From positions 1-64,000 of the forward strand of contig JAFWPH010000042.1 in the NCBI GenBank assembly GCA_017509605.1: DNA of 64,000 nucleotides. Reading direction: 5' to 3'. The position numbers and the translations under genes were made by a program. How positions within the stretch are numbered: position 1 is the first letter of the stretch; each line of letters opens with the position of its first letter. Below the pieces are notes generated by a model. That model worked only from the letters and a program-made list of their open reading frames with translations, was not told where the DNA came from and searched no databases. Source of the DNA: Bacteroidaceae bacterium. GTDB taxonomy: Bacteria > Bacteroidota > Bacteroidia > Bacteroidales > Bacteroidaceae. Below are positions 26,660 to 35,540 of this stretch, piece by piece.

Positions 26660-27313
26660 TTATTGTAAAGTTCGTTTTTTGTCTGTTTTCACTCCCTGGT
26701 AAATAAGGAAGGCGATGATGAGCACCACAAGCACGATGGCTGCGATACCGATGATATGGCTGTAGTGTGAAATGACAGCGATAAGTTCCTGCTCACTGAC
26801 TTGCGTGTGGCATGCCCAACCGATGCCGACAAGCACAATGTTCCAAAGCGCGGCTCCGAGGCAGGTGTAGAGCATGAAGCTCAGGAGGTTCATCTTGGCC
26901 AGTCCTGCCGGTATGGAGATGAGTTGTCGGATAGCGGGGATCATCCGTCCAATGAAGGTGGAGATGGCTCCGTGGCGGTCGAAGTATCGTTCTGCTTTCT
27001 CCACCTTCTGCGCGTCAATGAGGCACATGTGACCGAACCGGCTGTTGGCGAAAGCATAGACAATGGGACGCCCCAGAAAGTACGAGAGACCATAGTTGAT
27101 GAGTGCGCCGATCAATGCGCCGAGGGTGCCACACAACACAATCATTGGCATGGTCATCTCGCCGCGTTCTGCTGCAATGTAGGCAGCCGGTATCATCACT
27201 ACCTCCGACGGAAAGGGGATGAAAGAACTCTCGATGGCCATGAACACAATAATCCAGAAATAGTTGAGGTGGTCGAGAGCGCCCCCCGTCAAGTTCACGA
27301 TAAAATCTTCCAT
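26660..27313 (-). CDS. DedA family membrane protein
   Basis: 217 aa with about five hydrophobic segments. The DedA/VTT signature is visible: ESSFIPFPSEVVMIPAAYIA near residue 30, and the conserved FIGRMIPAIRQLISIPAGLAK with its two arginines near residue 120. Family members act in undecaprenyl-phosphate or phospholipid translocation and membrane homeostasis; which one applies here cannot be told. It is a single gene with its own promoter-like box upstream. Confidence 0.93.
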   Translation of the reverse strand: MEDFIVNLTGGALDHLNYFWIIVFMAIESSFIPFPSEVVMIPAAYIAAERGEMTMPMIVLCGTLGALIGALINYGLSYFLGRPIVYAFANSRFGHMCLIDAQKVEKAERYFDRHGAISTFIGRMIPAIRQLISIPAGLAKMNLLSFMLYTCLGAALWNIVLVGIGWACHTQVSEQELIAVISHYSHIIGIAAIVLVVLIIAFLIYQGVKTDKKRTLQ

Positions 27314-27335
27314 TTGTTATTTTCGAATTTTGATG

Positions 27336-27343
27336 CAAAATTA
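27336..27343 (-). promoter_or_regulatory. putative -7 box of the DedA gene
   Basis: TAATTTTG on the minus strand matches TAnnTTTG, 22 nt before the ATG at 27313, so the leader is short. Confidence 0.5.
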
Positions 27344-27410
27344 CAATAAAAACTCGAAAAACACACCTATCTGAGGAAGAAATTGCATTTTTACGCAGTC
27401 GATTATGTAT

Positions 27411-27465
27411 GACTGGTCAGACTAGTTAAACTAGTTGAACTAGTGAAAACTAGTAAGATTAGATA
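27411..27465. repeat. 9-bp imperfect tandem repeat (ACTAGTTAA)
   Basis: Six consecutive 9-bp units resemble ACTAGTTAA (ACTGGTCAG, ACTAGTTAA, ACTAGTTGA, ACTAGTGAA, AACTAGTAA, GATTAGATA). The central CTAGT is kept in four. The array lies about 35 nt beyond the GH16 stop, in the 156-nt gap between the GH16 and DedA genes. A role in DNA binding or transcription termination is possible but unproven. Confidence 0.75.
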
Positions 27466-27499
27466 AAAACAGGATTAAAGCCTCTATATTCGCTTGCCC

Positions 27500-28387
27500 C
27501 TATTTTTTCTGATACACCCTCACGTAATCCACGAAATAATACATGGGGAAGGCATTATCATCGATGGTGCCTCCATTGTCTCCGCCCAAAGCGAGGTTGA
27601 GCAGGATGTACTGGGGATAGTTGAAGGGATTCAACTCCTTGCCGATACGCCCGTTACGCACCGACTCCATAGGAATGAGGTTGAGCAACTCGTCATCGAG
27701 GTACAGAGCGATTTCCTTCTCATCCCAGTCCATACGCCAGACATGAAACTTGTCCGTCCACAGCGGATCCTTGTCGAGGAAATGCTGGAAAGGTATGCGC
27801 TTGCTGTTCCATACAGCGTGCGACGGGCGGTTGTCACCCCAAGCCGCATTGGCGAGTATATGAGGTACACCGTTGATACGGTAATACTCCATCACGTCGA
27901 TCTCTCCACACGAGGGCCATGGCATACCCTCCCCCAAGGTCCATATCGCGGGCCAGGCACCACCAGCAACGGGAATGGCGGCGCGCACCTCCATCCTGCC
28001 GTAGAGAAAACTATACTTTCCACGGGTGTTGATGGATGCGGAGGTATAGTGAACACGCTCACGTTGGGCACGCCAGTCACGGGCTCCTTCCTGATACAAG
28101 GGGTTGATGAGGTTGACTTGCTTGGCTTCAATCACCAGGCAGCCATCCCTACAGTAAGCATTGTTCTGACGGTACCACTGGTCCTCGTGGTTGCGCACAA
28201 AACCGTTCTCGAAGTTCCAAACCGAGGTATCGACATCACCATCCTCATTAAACTCCTCACTCCATACCAGTTCATAACCGTCGTCGAGAGGTGACACGGA
28301 TTCATTTGTAAATAAAAAAACTTTGCCTCTTCCTGGCTGGATGGCCATTAACAGGAACAAGGCAAAGAACGAGTTTTTTTTGTCCAT
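27500..28387 (-). CDS. secreted glycoside hydrolase family 16
   Basis: 295 aa. A short N-terminal hydrophobic stretch (FFALFLLMAIQPG) suggests export. The GH16 catalytic motif is GEIDVMEY with Glu162 as nucleophile, Asp164 as helper and Glu167 as acid/base. The preceding GGAWPAIWTLGE and the later WRMDWDEKEIALYLDD strengthen the assignment to the laminarinase/lichenase-like branch. It should cleave beta-1,3 or mixed-linkage beta-glucans at the cell surface or in the periplasm. The gene starts 16 nt after an HTH regulator gene, with which it is probably co-transcribed. No SusCD pair is nearby. Confidence 0.93.
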   Translation of the reverse strand: MDKKNSFFALFLLMAIQPGRGKVFLFTNESVSPLDDGYELVWSEEFNEDGDVDTSVWNFENGFVRNHEDQWYRQNNAYCRDGCLVIEAKQVNLINPLYQEGARDWRAQRERVHYTSASINTRGKYSFLYGRMEVRAAIPVAGGAWPAIWTLGEGMPWPSCGEIDVMEYYRINGVPHILANAAWGDNRPSHAVWNSKRIPFQHFLDKDPLWTDKFHVWRMDWDEKEIALYLDDELLNLIPMESVRNGRIGKELNPFNYPQYILLNLALGGDNGGTIDDNAFPMYYFVDYVRVYQKK

Positions 28388-28403
28388 AGAAACAGGATAA
28401 AAG

Positions 28404-28883
28404 TTATTCAGGGGTGGTCTGATTGTAGTTCAATTTATCCACCAAGTTCAACAGCCGGTTGATCTGATCTTCCTTCATCTTCAGGACCTCACGCAACTGA
28501 GCAATCCTCTCTTGATTCAACTCTTCACAGCGATGTATTTCAGCCAGCATCGCCATCACCTTCTCATACTTCTCTTCGTATGTGAGTTCACGATATGGCT
28601 TTACCTCAGGATTTTGACTATAGGCCAAGGGATCACCTCCCACTTTCTGGATATTGTCTGCCGCAGAGATCAACATCTCTCCATTACCTGTCGCCACCCA
28701 ATAAGGATTAAGTTGGGGAAAGGTCTTAATCATACTGATGAGTTTCTGGACCCCTATATCGCTCTTGATACTATTGATATATCCATTGGAAAGTCCACAT
28801 CTCCGTTCATACTCCGACTTACGGATTCTCAAATAGTCAATGAAAGTTAGCAAACGCTCTTTAATTCCTTCTTTTTCTTCCAT
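28404..28883 (-). CDS. HTH regulator with C-terminal coiled coil
   Basis: 159 aa. The N-terminal 70 residues fit a phage-repressor-like HTH of Bacteroidetes: RLLTFIDYLRIRKSEYERRCGLSNGYINSI, then GVQKLISMIKTFPQLNPYWVATGNGEML. The C-terminal part (about 100-155) is predicted coiled coil with Leu/Ile heptads (IAQLREVLKMKEDQINRLLN), likely for dimerisation. It precedes the GH16 gene by 16 nt. It may regulate itself and GH16, but such small HTH proteins are also relics of prophage-type regulators. Confidence 0.8.
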   Translation of the reverse strand: MEEKEGIKERLLTFIDYLRIRKSEYERRCGLSNGYINSIKSDIGVQKLISMIKTFPQLNPYWVATGNGEMLISAADNIQKVGGDPLAYSQNPEVKPYRELTYEEKYEKVMAMLAEIHRCEELNQERIAQLREVLKMKEDQINRLLNLVDKLNYNQTTPE

Positions 28884-28938
28884 AAAGATAATAATAACAG
28901 AAATAATTCTATAGAATAAATTAGTGACTTTTGTGAGG

Positions 28939-28946
28939 CAAATGTA
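28939..28946 (-). promoter_or_regulatory. putative -7 box of the HTH-GH16 unit
   Basis: TACATTTG on the minus strand matches TAnnTTTG, about 56 nt before the HTH start. The divergent 308-nt gap 28884-29191 holds this box and the promoter at 29081-29111; nothing else was seen. Confidence 0.5.
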
Positions 28947-29080
28947 ATCAATCTTAATGACATCTCAAAATGTTCTATCCGAATTAACAGTATTTTGCAT
29001 AAATTTACAAATTATAGTTATTTTATATACCGTATAACCGTGCGCCCAATTTACTCACGTTCGGAAAAGCTAAAAAAAAT

Positions 29081-29111
29081 TTTGCTTTTCGCTCACTTAA
29101 TCGTAAATTTG
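29081..29111 (+). promoter_or_regulatory. putative promoter of the secreted HEGIH protein gene
   Basis: TTTG at 29081-29084 and TAAATTTG at 29104-29111 are 19 bp apart, an excellent match to the Bacteroidetes -33/-7 promoter. The leader to the ATG at 29192 would be about 74 nt. Confidence 0.7.
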
Positions 29112-29191
29112 CAACAAGAAAACAAGATTTAAAGTAATTAAGACCTATCGTTAACAGAAAACTCTACTAACTACTTAATATAATTGACAAC

Positions 29192-31861
29192 ATGAGACAA
29201 AACTTACTATCCCTGACACAGGCGCTGTTATGGTGTGGCGTCTGCCTGATGGTCGCCATACCAACAAAGGCAAAAAACACCAGAACCACCTACACTTTCA
29301 CCATCAACCGCACGGCTGAACAAACCACACCTACCGTTTGTGAGATCCATACCAATGTTTTAACCGCAAAACTCGGCACCGACGCAATTGCAGGACTGGC
29401 TTCAGGAACCGTTCGTTTCTGCGCCATCCAAGGAACTACAGGCAAGGTATCACGAGCCACCACTCTCCCACCCTACGGACAGTACTTCAATGAGGAAGGC
29501 AACGTGGTGGTGGAGAGCAGAGGAGTAGTTTCATCTCAGTTCAACGGCAAAAACGCCTTTAACGTCAACACCCTGGAAGACAAAGTGTCTAAAGGGGACA
29601 AGTTCTACGTTCAGCAGGTCTTCATCGCCACCAACACCAATGACACCGTGGCTTACGCCTTCGACATCACCATCGGAGACAGCCAGTCGGTGGATTCCGA
29701 TGAACCCGTGGCCATACACCGGCCCGACAAGATTGACTCGTGGCTGGCCAAGCCCTATGTCAGACGAAACGAACAAGAACCTGAGTATGTCAATTTCATC
29801 CAGGTGAATGCCGGTGACAACCTCACCATCGGCCTGAGACCCATCAATGAAGGTGAGACTATCAAGTTCAGCATCAAAGGGCCCAATGGAAAAAGCCTAC
29901 GCAACTACAGCGAGGATGATTTCACCCTCAACGCTGTAGAGCCCTCAGACGCGGGCTACTACAAGACGACCGTCAGAATCACCAAACCCGACAACCGTTT
30001 CGTAACCAAGATGTACGATTTCATAGTCGATGTGCAGACCAACCAAGGTGAGAACTGGGACTGGAAAGAGCACACTGCCGTGTGGAGTTACGATTTCCGC
30101 GACGAGAACCCTGACGGTTTCCCTGTCCCCACTAAGGTTCACAAGTTCACACAACGCAACGGCAAGGCCGCAAATAGAGTGGACGGTGACTGGTGGTGCG
30201 TCTATTGGGGCGACAACCTCAACCCCGAGGTCGATGCCAACAACAAGAACGCCATGACCAACATGATGAAGAAATACGACGAGGACTTCGCCTACATCCG
30301 CGATGTGATGGGTTGGCCTCCCGACATCAACGCCCGAAGGGGGTACAAGTCGTTTGTCTATATTTTCGGTTCGGGCATCAACCGCGACAACACCTCACAG
30401 ACAGAGCAAGGAGGATACCAGAGCCAAACATCGCCCGACGACGGAGGTACGTGGCCCTGTGTGTGGGCATCCTACTATCCTGTAAGCCGTTTCCGAGACG
30501 ACGCACGTTCACGCTACAACGACTGTGACTACCAATGTGAGGCCATGGTTCACGAGGGCATCCACGCCACATTCGCAGACATGGAAGGCGTAAAGCAGTC
30601 AGCATGGTTCCACGAAGGTGGCAACGTATGGCTCCAGATGGCCATGAACTCCCGTCGCGATGGTGTCTATGGCGCACCTGGCTGGCTCGGCGTGGGCAAC
30701 CTCATCTGCCCCTTCATGCCCATCGAGTGCTACTCGGGATGGTTGCAGGACGGCAGTTTCGGAGGTCCTTCGGCCGAAGGCGTGAACATGTACAACAGCA
30801 ACGGACAGCAGATATGCACCTGGCGCAACCTCATCGGAGGTGTGCAGTACGGAGAGGTGTTCCCGCTCTTCCTCGGCGAAGCGGTGGGCTATGGTGCTAT
30901 TCCATGGATATGGCGCTATTGTCGTACGCGCGTGCTTGAGGGTATTGCCACAGGCAACAGTGCGGAGAAGGTGGAAGGCATCGGCGACGAAGCCATGCGT
31001 ATGCTCATCATGCAGTACCGAGCCAAGCTCGCCACTCTCGACTTCGGCGGATTCTCTCCTGGATGCCGCAACCTCATCAACAACTATTTCCTCACAACGG
31101 TGAAAGCCGAATTTGAACCATACTGGATCAATGTCGCGCCCTTCAAACTCACTCCTTACCAAAACTGCACTCTCAATGACGAGGACGGATGGCTTGCTCC
31201 AGACACACTCACCAATCCTGGATGGAGCGGAGGTAACATCATACCTATCCACGTCGAAGGCAACTCGGCCACCGTATCATTCAGACCCGAGGACGACAAC
31301 ATGCGTTGCCAGCTCTGCTACCGCACCAAGGACGGACGGTGCTTCTACAGCCAGCCCGTCACCTGCGGTCCCATGGTGCTCAACTGGAGTGACAGCGACG
31401 CCCCTGCCAACGGAGTCATCTTCTGCGTGCCCTGCAATACCGACTATATCTACACGGGTGATGCACTGAGAAAGAAACACTTCGACTACCGCATCAAACT
31501 CGGTGAAGGCGCACTGGCCATCGCTGCCAGCGATGTCAAGTGGTTCATGTATGAACAGAACCTCAAAGACACTGCCTTCGAAACCGACGTCAAGAATGTG
31601 GTGGCAGACAAAAAGAGCGCCGAGGCGAAAATCCTGTCCAGCACACTGAGAAGCGGCCAGAAGCTGCAACTCGACTTTCAAGGGGCTGACCCAACGGAGT
31701 TCAACGCTCACCTCGTCGGCGTACAGGGTGTGCTCATCAACGAACAGCCTGTGGCTGCCGACGGAACCGTACTGATTCCCGCTAACCTCGTCAAAGGGAT
31801 GTACATTCTCGCCATCGAGCGCAATGGACAAGTGCAGACTTTCAAAGTATTCGTGAGATAA
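29192..31861 (+). CDS. secreted DUF4859/DUF6055-type protein with HEGIH metallopeptidase motif
   Basis: 889 aa. The N-terminus is a signal peptide (LTQALLWCGVCLMVAIPTKAK). A DUF4859-like domain covers about residues 27-165, followed by an Ig-like region (about 195-285). The central domain (about 290-640) contains MVHEGIHATF with His454-Glu455 and His458, and 17 residues later WFHEGGNVWLQ with Glu475. That spacing fits the gluzincin zinc-binding pattern HExxH...E. A beta-rich C-terminal part ends GMYILAIERNGQVQTFKVFVR, like a type A T9SS sorting domain. Proteolysis is inferred from the motif; family assignments are from memory. It is a single gene with its own promoter and terminator. Confidence 0.8.
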   Translation: MRQNLLSLTQALLWCGVCLMVAIPTKAKNTRTTYTFTINRTAEQTTPTVCEIHTNVLTAKLGTDAIAGLASGTVRFCAIQGTTGKVSRATTLPPYGQYFNEEGNVVVESRGVVSSQFNGKNAFNVNTLEDKVSKGDKFYVQQVFIATNTNDTVAYAFDITIGDSQSVDSDEPVAIHRPDKIDSWLAKPYVRRNEQEPEYVNFIQVNAGDNLTIGLRPINEGETIKFSIKGPNGKSLRNYSEDDFTLNAVEPSDAGYYKTTVRITKPDNRFVTKMYDFIVDVQTNQGENWDWKEHTAVWSYDFRDENPDGFPVPTKVHKFTQRNGKAANRVDGDWWCVYWGDNLNPEVDANNKNAMTNMMKKYDEDFAYIRDVMGWPPDINARRGYKSFVYIFGSGINRDNTSQTEQGGYQSQTSPDDGGTWPCVWASYYPVSRFRDDARSRYNDCDYQCEAMVHEGIHATFADMEGVKQSAWFHEGGNVWLQMAMNSRRDGVYGAPGWLGVGNLICPFMPIECYSGWLQDGSFGGPSAEGVNMYNSNGQQICTWRNLIGGVQYGEVFPLFLGEAVGYGAIPWIWRYCRTRVLEGIATGNSAEKVEGIGDEAMRMLIMQYRAKLATLDFGGFSPGCRNLINNYFLTTVKAEFEPYWINVAPFKLTPYQNCTLNDEDGWLAPDTLTNPGWSGGNIIPIHVEGNSATVSFRPEDDNMRCQLCYRTKDGRCFYSQPVTCGPMVLNWSDSDAPANGVIFCVPCNTDYIYTGDALRKKHFDYRIKLGEGALAIAASDVKWFMYEQNLKDTAFETDVKNVVADKKSAEAKILSSTLRSGQKLQLDFQGADPTEFNAHLVGVQGVLINEQPVAADGTVLIPANLVKGMYILAIERNGQVQTFKVFVR

Positions 31862-31881
31862 GGCCCTAAGGGTGATGTATC

Positions 31882-31912
31882 AAAAAAAGAGGTGATAGCC
31901 ACCTCTTTTTTT
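31882..31912. terminator. bidirectional terminator between convergent genes
   Basis: AGAGGTG/CACCTCT forms a 7-bp stem around a 5-nt loop, flanked by A7 on the left and T7 on the right. It can serve the plus-strand gene ending at 31861 and the minus-strand WYL gene ending at 31914. Confidence 0.85.
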
Positions 31913-31913
31913 G

Positions 31914-32870
31914 CTACTTATACCTATTTACGGCATCGATATGCATCTGCTTGATCTGGTCGGCGAGCCACTGTGGCTGCAACACCTTGATCTGACTGCT
32001 ACGGCTCAGCAGATGCGAGCAGAAATCCAAAGTGGGACGCAAGGTCACAGAGAAATCCACATAATCGTCGCCTCGTCCCACAATGGTCTGCGTCTCGTGA
32101 AGAGGCAAATCATTGAGATAGAAACGCTCCTTGCCAAAGGAACGTATTACCACACGCTCCCGCTTCACTCTGTCGATGACCATGGCGCCATAATAGTCCT
32201 GAAAATAGTCCTCGGCTGAGAACTCAGGGTCGATCTCGAACTTCATGTCTGTCAATTCTATTTCCTGGATACGGTCGAAGGAGAACATGCGGAAGTACTC
32301 GATGTACCCCTTTGGCAACCCCTTGCGGCGTGTGGGACGCTCATCTCCCTCCGCCTTGCGCTCGAACTGGCCGAGCACGTACCAACGACGCTTGAAGAGT
32401 TTGATACAATAGGGCGCGAACAAATAAGTCTTGGGAGCACCTTCGTATTTCCGATAGACGATGCTTACCCGAACGCCCTTCTTCATCGCCTCGATCAGCA
32501 AGTCGAAATAGTCATCGTCAGTATTCACCGACTCCAGCAAGATGCGGTCCTGCAATGACATGCTCTCCGAAATCACATTACTCACCGACAAGGTTGATAA
32601 CATCCATTTCTGCACACTGTCCTCATGCAACGCACGAGAGTTCTGGATATAGTATTTATAATCGTCGTTGATATCACACTTGATAATAATACCGAAAATA
32701 TCCTCAATGGCATCCTTATGACGGTTGAAAGTGGAACGCGCCATTTCGTTGCCATCGCTCATGGCGGTACGGACCCACATACGGTTGATGTCCGCAAACG
32801 AAATCTTACGCGCTTTCCAAATGGTGTTAACCAACCAAATATATTCCCTGAACAACATCTTGCTTTTCAT
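31914..32870 (-). CDS. WYL-domain transcriptional regulator
   Basis: 318 aa from MKSKMLFREYIWLVNTIW. Met at 32858 is an alternative. The upstream in-frame Met at 32909 precedes the putative -7 box and is rejected. An N-terminal winged-HTH-like region spans about residues 5-75. The WYL domain (about 130-215) shows VSIVYRKYEGAPKTYLFAPYCIKLFKRRWYVLGQFE, and a C-terminal WCX-like extension includes VVIRSFGKERFYLNDLP. WYL proteins sense nucleotides or ligands and control defence, DNA-damage or carbohydrate genes. It is divergent from the GH67 gene across 240 nt and may control it. Confidence 0.92.
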   Translation of the reverse strand: MKSKMLFREYIWLVNTIWKARKISFADINRMWVRTAMSDGNEMARSTFNRHKDAIEDIFGIIIKCDINDDYKYYIQNSRALHEDSVQKWMLSTLSVSNVISESMSLQDRILLESVNTDDDYFDLLIEAMKKGVRVSIVYRKYEGAPKTYLFAPYCIKLFKRRWYVLGQFERKAEGDERPTRRKGLPKGYIEYFRMFSFDRIQEIELTDMKFEIDPEFSAEDYFQDYYGAMVIDRVKRERVVIRSFGKERFYLNDLPLHETQTIVGRGDDYVDFSVTLRPTLDFCSHLLSRSSQIKVLQPQWLADQIKQMHIDAVNRYK

Positions 32871-32897
32871 AATCCGATAGGTTTTTGTTCCATGATG

Positions 32898-32905
32898 CAA
32901 AAATA
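32898..32905 (-). promoter_or_regulatory. putative -7 box of the WYL gene
   Basis: TATTTTTG on the minus strand matches TAnnTTTG, 27 nt before the chosen WYL start. Confidence 0.5.
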
Positions 32906-32961
32906 GCAAATTGTTTTCGAAAAGAATGTAATGCCAACAGAAAAATTCATTACTTGGTCTG

Positions 32962-32992
32962 TTGGCTATAAAAAGGAAAACTATTATATTTG
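32962..32992 (+). promoter_or_regulatory. putative promoter of the alpha-glucuronidase gene
   Basis: TTG at 32962-32964 and TATATTTG at 32985-32992 are 20 bp apart. The leader would be about 112 nt, long enough for regulation in the 5' untranslated region. Confidence 0.6.
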
Positions 32993-33110
32993 CATAAGAA
33001 TTCAGTCAGCGACCTCACAAAAAGCAAACAACAAGGCCGTAACAGATTCGAATCCACTCTTTAAGCTATAATTTAATAAACACTATCAATTATTTGAATA
33101 ATAATATATT

Positions 33111-35120
33111 ATGAATAAGAAACTCATATTCCTTTTTCCTTTATTCCTCAGTCTATTCACACTCTCTATACAGGCAGAGGACGGAAGCAAGCTGTGGCTG
33201 AGAAACGACCAGCAGCAGGAGGCTCAAGTGAAGGACAAGAGCAAGACAGCCGGTGGCGCCATCGGTGCAGAGGAGTTAATGAAATCCTGGAAAGGTTCAG
33301 CAGTGACACTGACCATCGCCAAGGACAAGGAACTGACTACCGATGACGGATTCAAGATTGAGAACAAAGGCGACAAGATCACGCTGAAGGCACGCACGGG
33401 CAACGGCTTGCTCTATGGCTGTTATCACATGCTGCGTCTCCAGGCCTGTGGCTACCCTCTTCCACCGCTGACCATCGACAACCCCGTCTATTCCCTGCGG
33501 CTGCTCAACCACTGGGACAACCTTGACGGCACTATAGAGCGCGGCTATGCCGGTCATTCGCTCTGGCAATGGAACGAACTCCCCGCGACCTTGTCGCCAC
33601 GCTACACAGATTATGCGCGCGCCAACGCGTCGATAGGCATCAACGGCACCGTCATCAACAATGTCAACGCCTCGCCACAAATCCTCAGCAGTGAGTACAT
33701 AGAGAAGGTGAAGGCGTTAGCCGATGTCTTCCGTCCCTACGGCATCAAGGTCTATCTGTCAGTCAACTTCGCATCGCCCATGGCTTTGGGTGGACTGCCC
33801 ACTGCCGACCCACTGGATGAGGCCGTGGTCAAGTGGTGGAAAGACAAATGTGACGAGATTTACAAGGCCATCCCCGATTTCGGTGGTTTCTTGGTGAAAG
33901 CCAATTCCGAGGGACAGCCCGGACCAGGTGACTACGGACGCAGCCACAGCCAAGGAGCAAACATGTTGGCCGATGCCATCGCTCCCCATGGTGGCATCGT
34001 GATGTGGAGATCGTTTGTCTATAGTGCGTCAGATGCCGACCGCGCCAAACAAGCATACGAGGAGTTCAAACCCCTCGACGGACAGTTCCGCGAGAACATC
34101 ATCCTGCAAGTGAAGAACGGACCCATCGACTTTCAACCCCGCGAACCTTACAGTCCGCTGTTTACTGCCATCGACTCCACACAGCTCATGGCTGAACTGC
34201 AAGTGACACAGGAGTATTTAGGACACTCTAACCACATCGCATACCTCGGTACCATGTGGCAGGAGTTCTTCGATGAGATCAAAGGAGTAAAACTCAAGGG
34301 CCTGGCCGGTGTCGCCAACATCGGCGACGCAGTCAACTGGTGCGGCAGCGACTTCGCTCAAGCCAACTGGTATGCCTTCGGACGGCTGGCATGGAATCCC
34401 GCCACAGGAGCCACCAAGATAGCCAAGGAATGGGTGCTGCAGACCTTCACCCATGATGCAGCTGCCGTCAATAACATCGTTGACTTAATGTTGGAGAGCC
34501 GCGAGGCTGTGGTGAACTACATGATGCCATTGGGACTGCACCACCAGTTTGCATGGGGTCACCACTACGGACCTCAGCCCTGGTGCGAGATACGTGGAGC
34601 ACGCCCCGACTGGTTGCCATCCTACTACCACAAGGCCGATAGCCAAGGACTGGGTTTCGACCGTACAAGCCGTGGTAGCAACGCGGTGGCCCAATACCCC
34701 AAGACTCTGGCTTCCCAACTCGACGACATCAACACATGCCCAGAGAAGTATCTGCTATGGTTCCACCATGCCGCATGGACTCACCCCATGCGCAGCGGAA
34801 GGACACTCTGGAACGAGCTATGCCACAAATACGATGACGGAGTGAACGCCGTGAGGGACATGCGAGACAGATGGGCAAAAGCCATGCCAACTGTTGACGA
34901 TCAACGCGCTGACGCAGTCAGTCGGAAACTCAACATCCAATTGAAAGATGCCATCTGGTGGAAAGACGCATGCCTGCTCTATTTCCAGACGTTCTCGAAG
35001 TTGCCATTACCCAATGATATCGCTCCAACCACGCATCAACTTGACCAGATGAAACGGGTAGAACTCGGAATCAGTAATTACGAGTGCCCTTCAGCAGAAT
35101 TATTAGACAAGATGAGATAA
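33111..35120 (+). CDS. GH67 alpha-glucuronidase, exported
   Basis: 669 aa with signal peptide (KLIFLFPLFLSLFTLSIQAE). A GH67 N-terminal domain (about 25-130, with GNGLLYGCYHMLRLQ) leads to the catalytic barrel: LLNHWDNLDGTIERGYAG, then FLVKANSEGQPGPGDYGRSH with Glu267 as the proposed general acid, and GTMWQEFFDE. The C-terminal part carries AWGHHYGPQPW and WFHHAAWTHPM. GH67 enzymes remove 4-O-methylglucuronic acid from the non-reducing end of xylooligosaccharides. It stands alone here, without xylanase, transporter or SusCD genes, and is divergent from the WYL regulator. Confidence 0.95.
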   Translation: MNKKLIFLFPLFLSLFTLSIQAEDGSKLWLRNDQQQEAQVKDKSKTAGGAIGAEELMKSWKGSAVTLTIAKDKELTTDDGFKIENKGDKITLKARTGNGLLYGCYHMLRLQACGYPLPPLTIDNPVYSLRLLNHWDNLDGTIERGYAGHSLWQWNELPATLSPRYTDYARANASIGINGTVINNVNASPQILSSEYIEKVKALADVFRPYGIKVYLSVNFASPMALGGLPTADPLDEAVVKWWKDKCDEIYKAIPDFGGFLVKANSEGQPGPGDYGRSHSQGANMLADAIAPHGGIVMWRSFVYSASDADRAKQAYEEFKPLDGQFRENIILQVKNGPIDFQPREPYSPLFTAIDSTQLMAELQVTQEYLGHSNHIAYLGTMWQEFFDEIKGVKLKGLAGVANIGDAVNWCGSDFAQANWYAFGRLAWNPATGATKIAKEWVLQTFTHDAAAVNNIVDLMLESREAVVNYMMPLGLHHQFAWGHHYGPQPWCEIRGARPDWLPSYYHKADSQGLGFDRTSRGSNAVAQYPKTLASQLDDINTCPEKYLLWFHHAAWTHPMRSGRTLWNELCHKYDDGVNAVRDMRDRWAKAMPTVDDQRADAVSRKLNIQLKDAIWWKDACLLYFQTFSKLPLPNDIAPTTHQLDQMKRVELGISNYECPSAELLDKMR

Positions 35121-35161
35121 AAAAATTCTCGTCTCATATAATAAAACACAGTATTTTTTTC

Positions 35162-35169
35162 TAATTTTG
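35162..35169 (+). promoter_or_regulatory. putative -7 box of the DUF1294/AlaX pair
   Basis: TAATTTTG matches TAnnTTTG, about 99 nt before the DUF1294 start at 35268. Confidence 0.5.
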
Positions 35170-35267
35170 CACATTGAGAATAACGGGACGGCCAATCCTC
35201 AGTACATATTCTACCATCGGATTCAGAGAAGAACGTCCTTGATTAAGAAACATCAATTCGATTCAAT

Positions 35268-35540
35268 ATGATCATCACAATCTGTTATCTGGTTTTCATC
35301 AATATCCTTGGGCTGTTGGCAATGGCTTTTGACAAACTGCGCAAGAAACACTCACCTTGGAAGATCCCCACTCCAGCCTTCCTGGGCTTCAGTCTCATCG
35401 GAGGAAGTATTGGCGTACTTCTCGGCATGCTCCTATTCCGCCATAAACTGAACAGGAAATGGATGACCATTGGCGTGCCCTTGATTATTGTGGCACAAAT
35501 CATCGCCGTTTTCTATTTCTATGAGAACTTGTATCTATGA
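35268..35540 (+). CDS. DUF1294 membrane protein
   Basis: 90 aa with three hydrophobic segments (about 3-20, 36-56 and 68-86). The DUF1294 pattern is visible: AFDKLRKKHSPWKIPTPA followed by GGSIGVLLGMLLFRHKLNRKW. Members are small inner-membrane proteins of unknown function. Its stop overlaps the start of the next gene by 4 nt, so it is co-translated with the AlaX-like editing protein. Confidence 0.88.
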   Translation: MIITICYLVFINILGLLAMAFDKLRKKHSPWKIPTPAFLGFSLIGGSIGVLLGMLLFRHKLNRKWMTIGVPLIIVAQIIAVFYFYENLYL

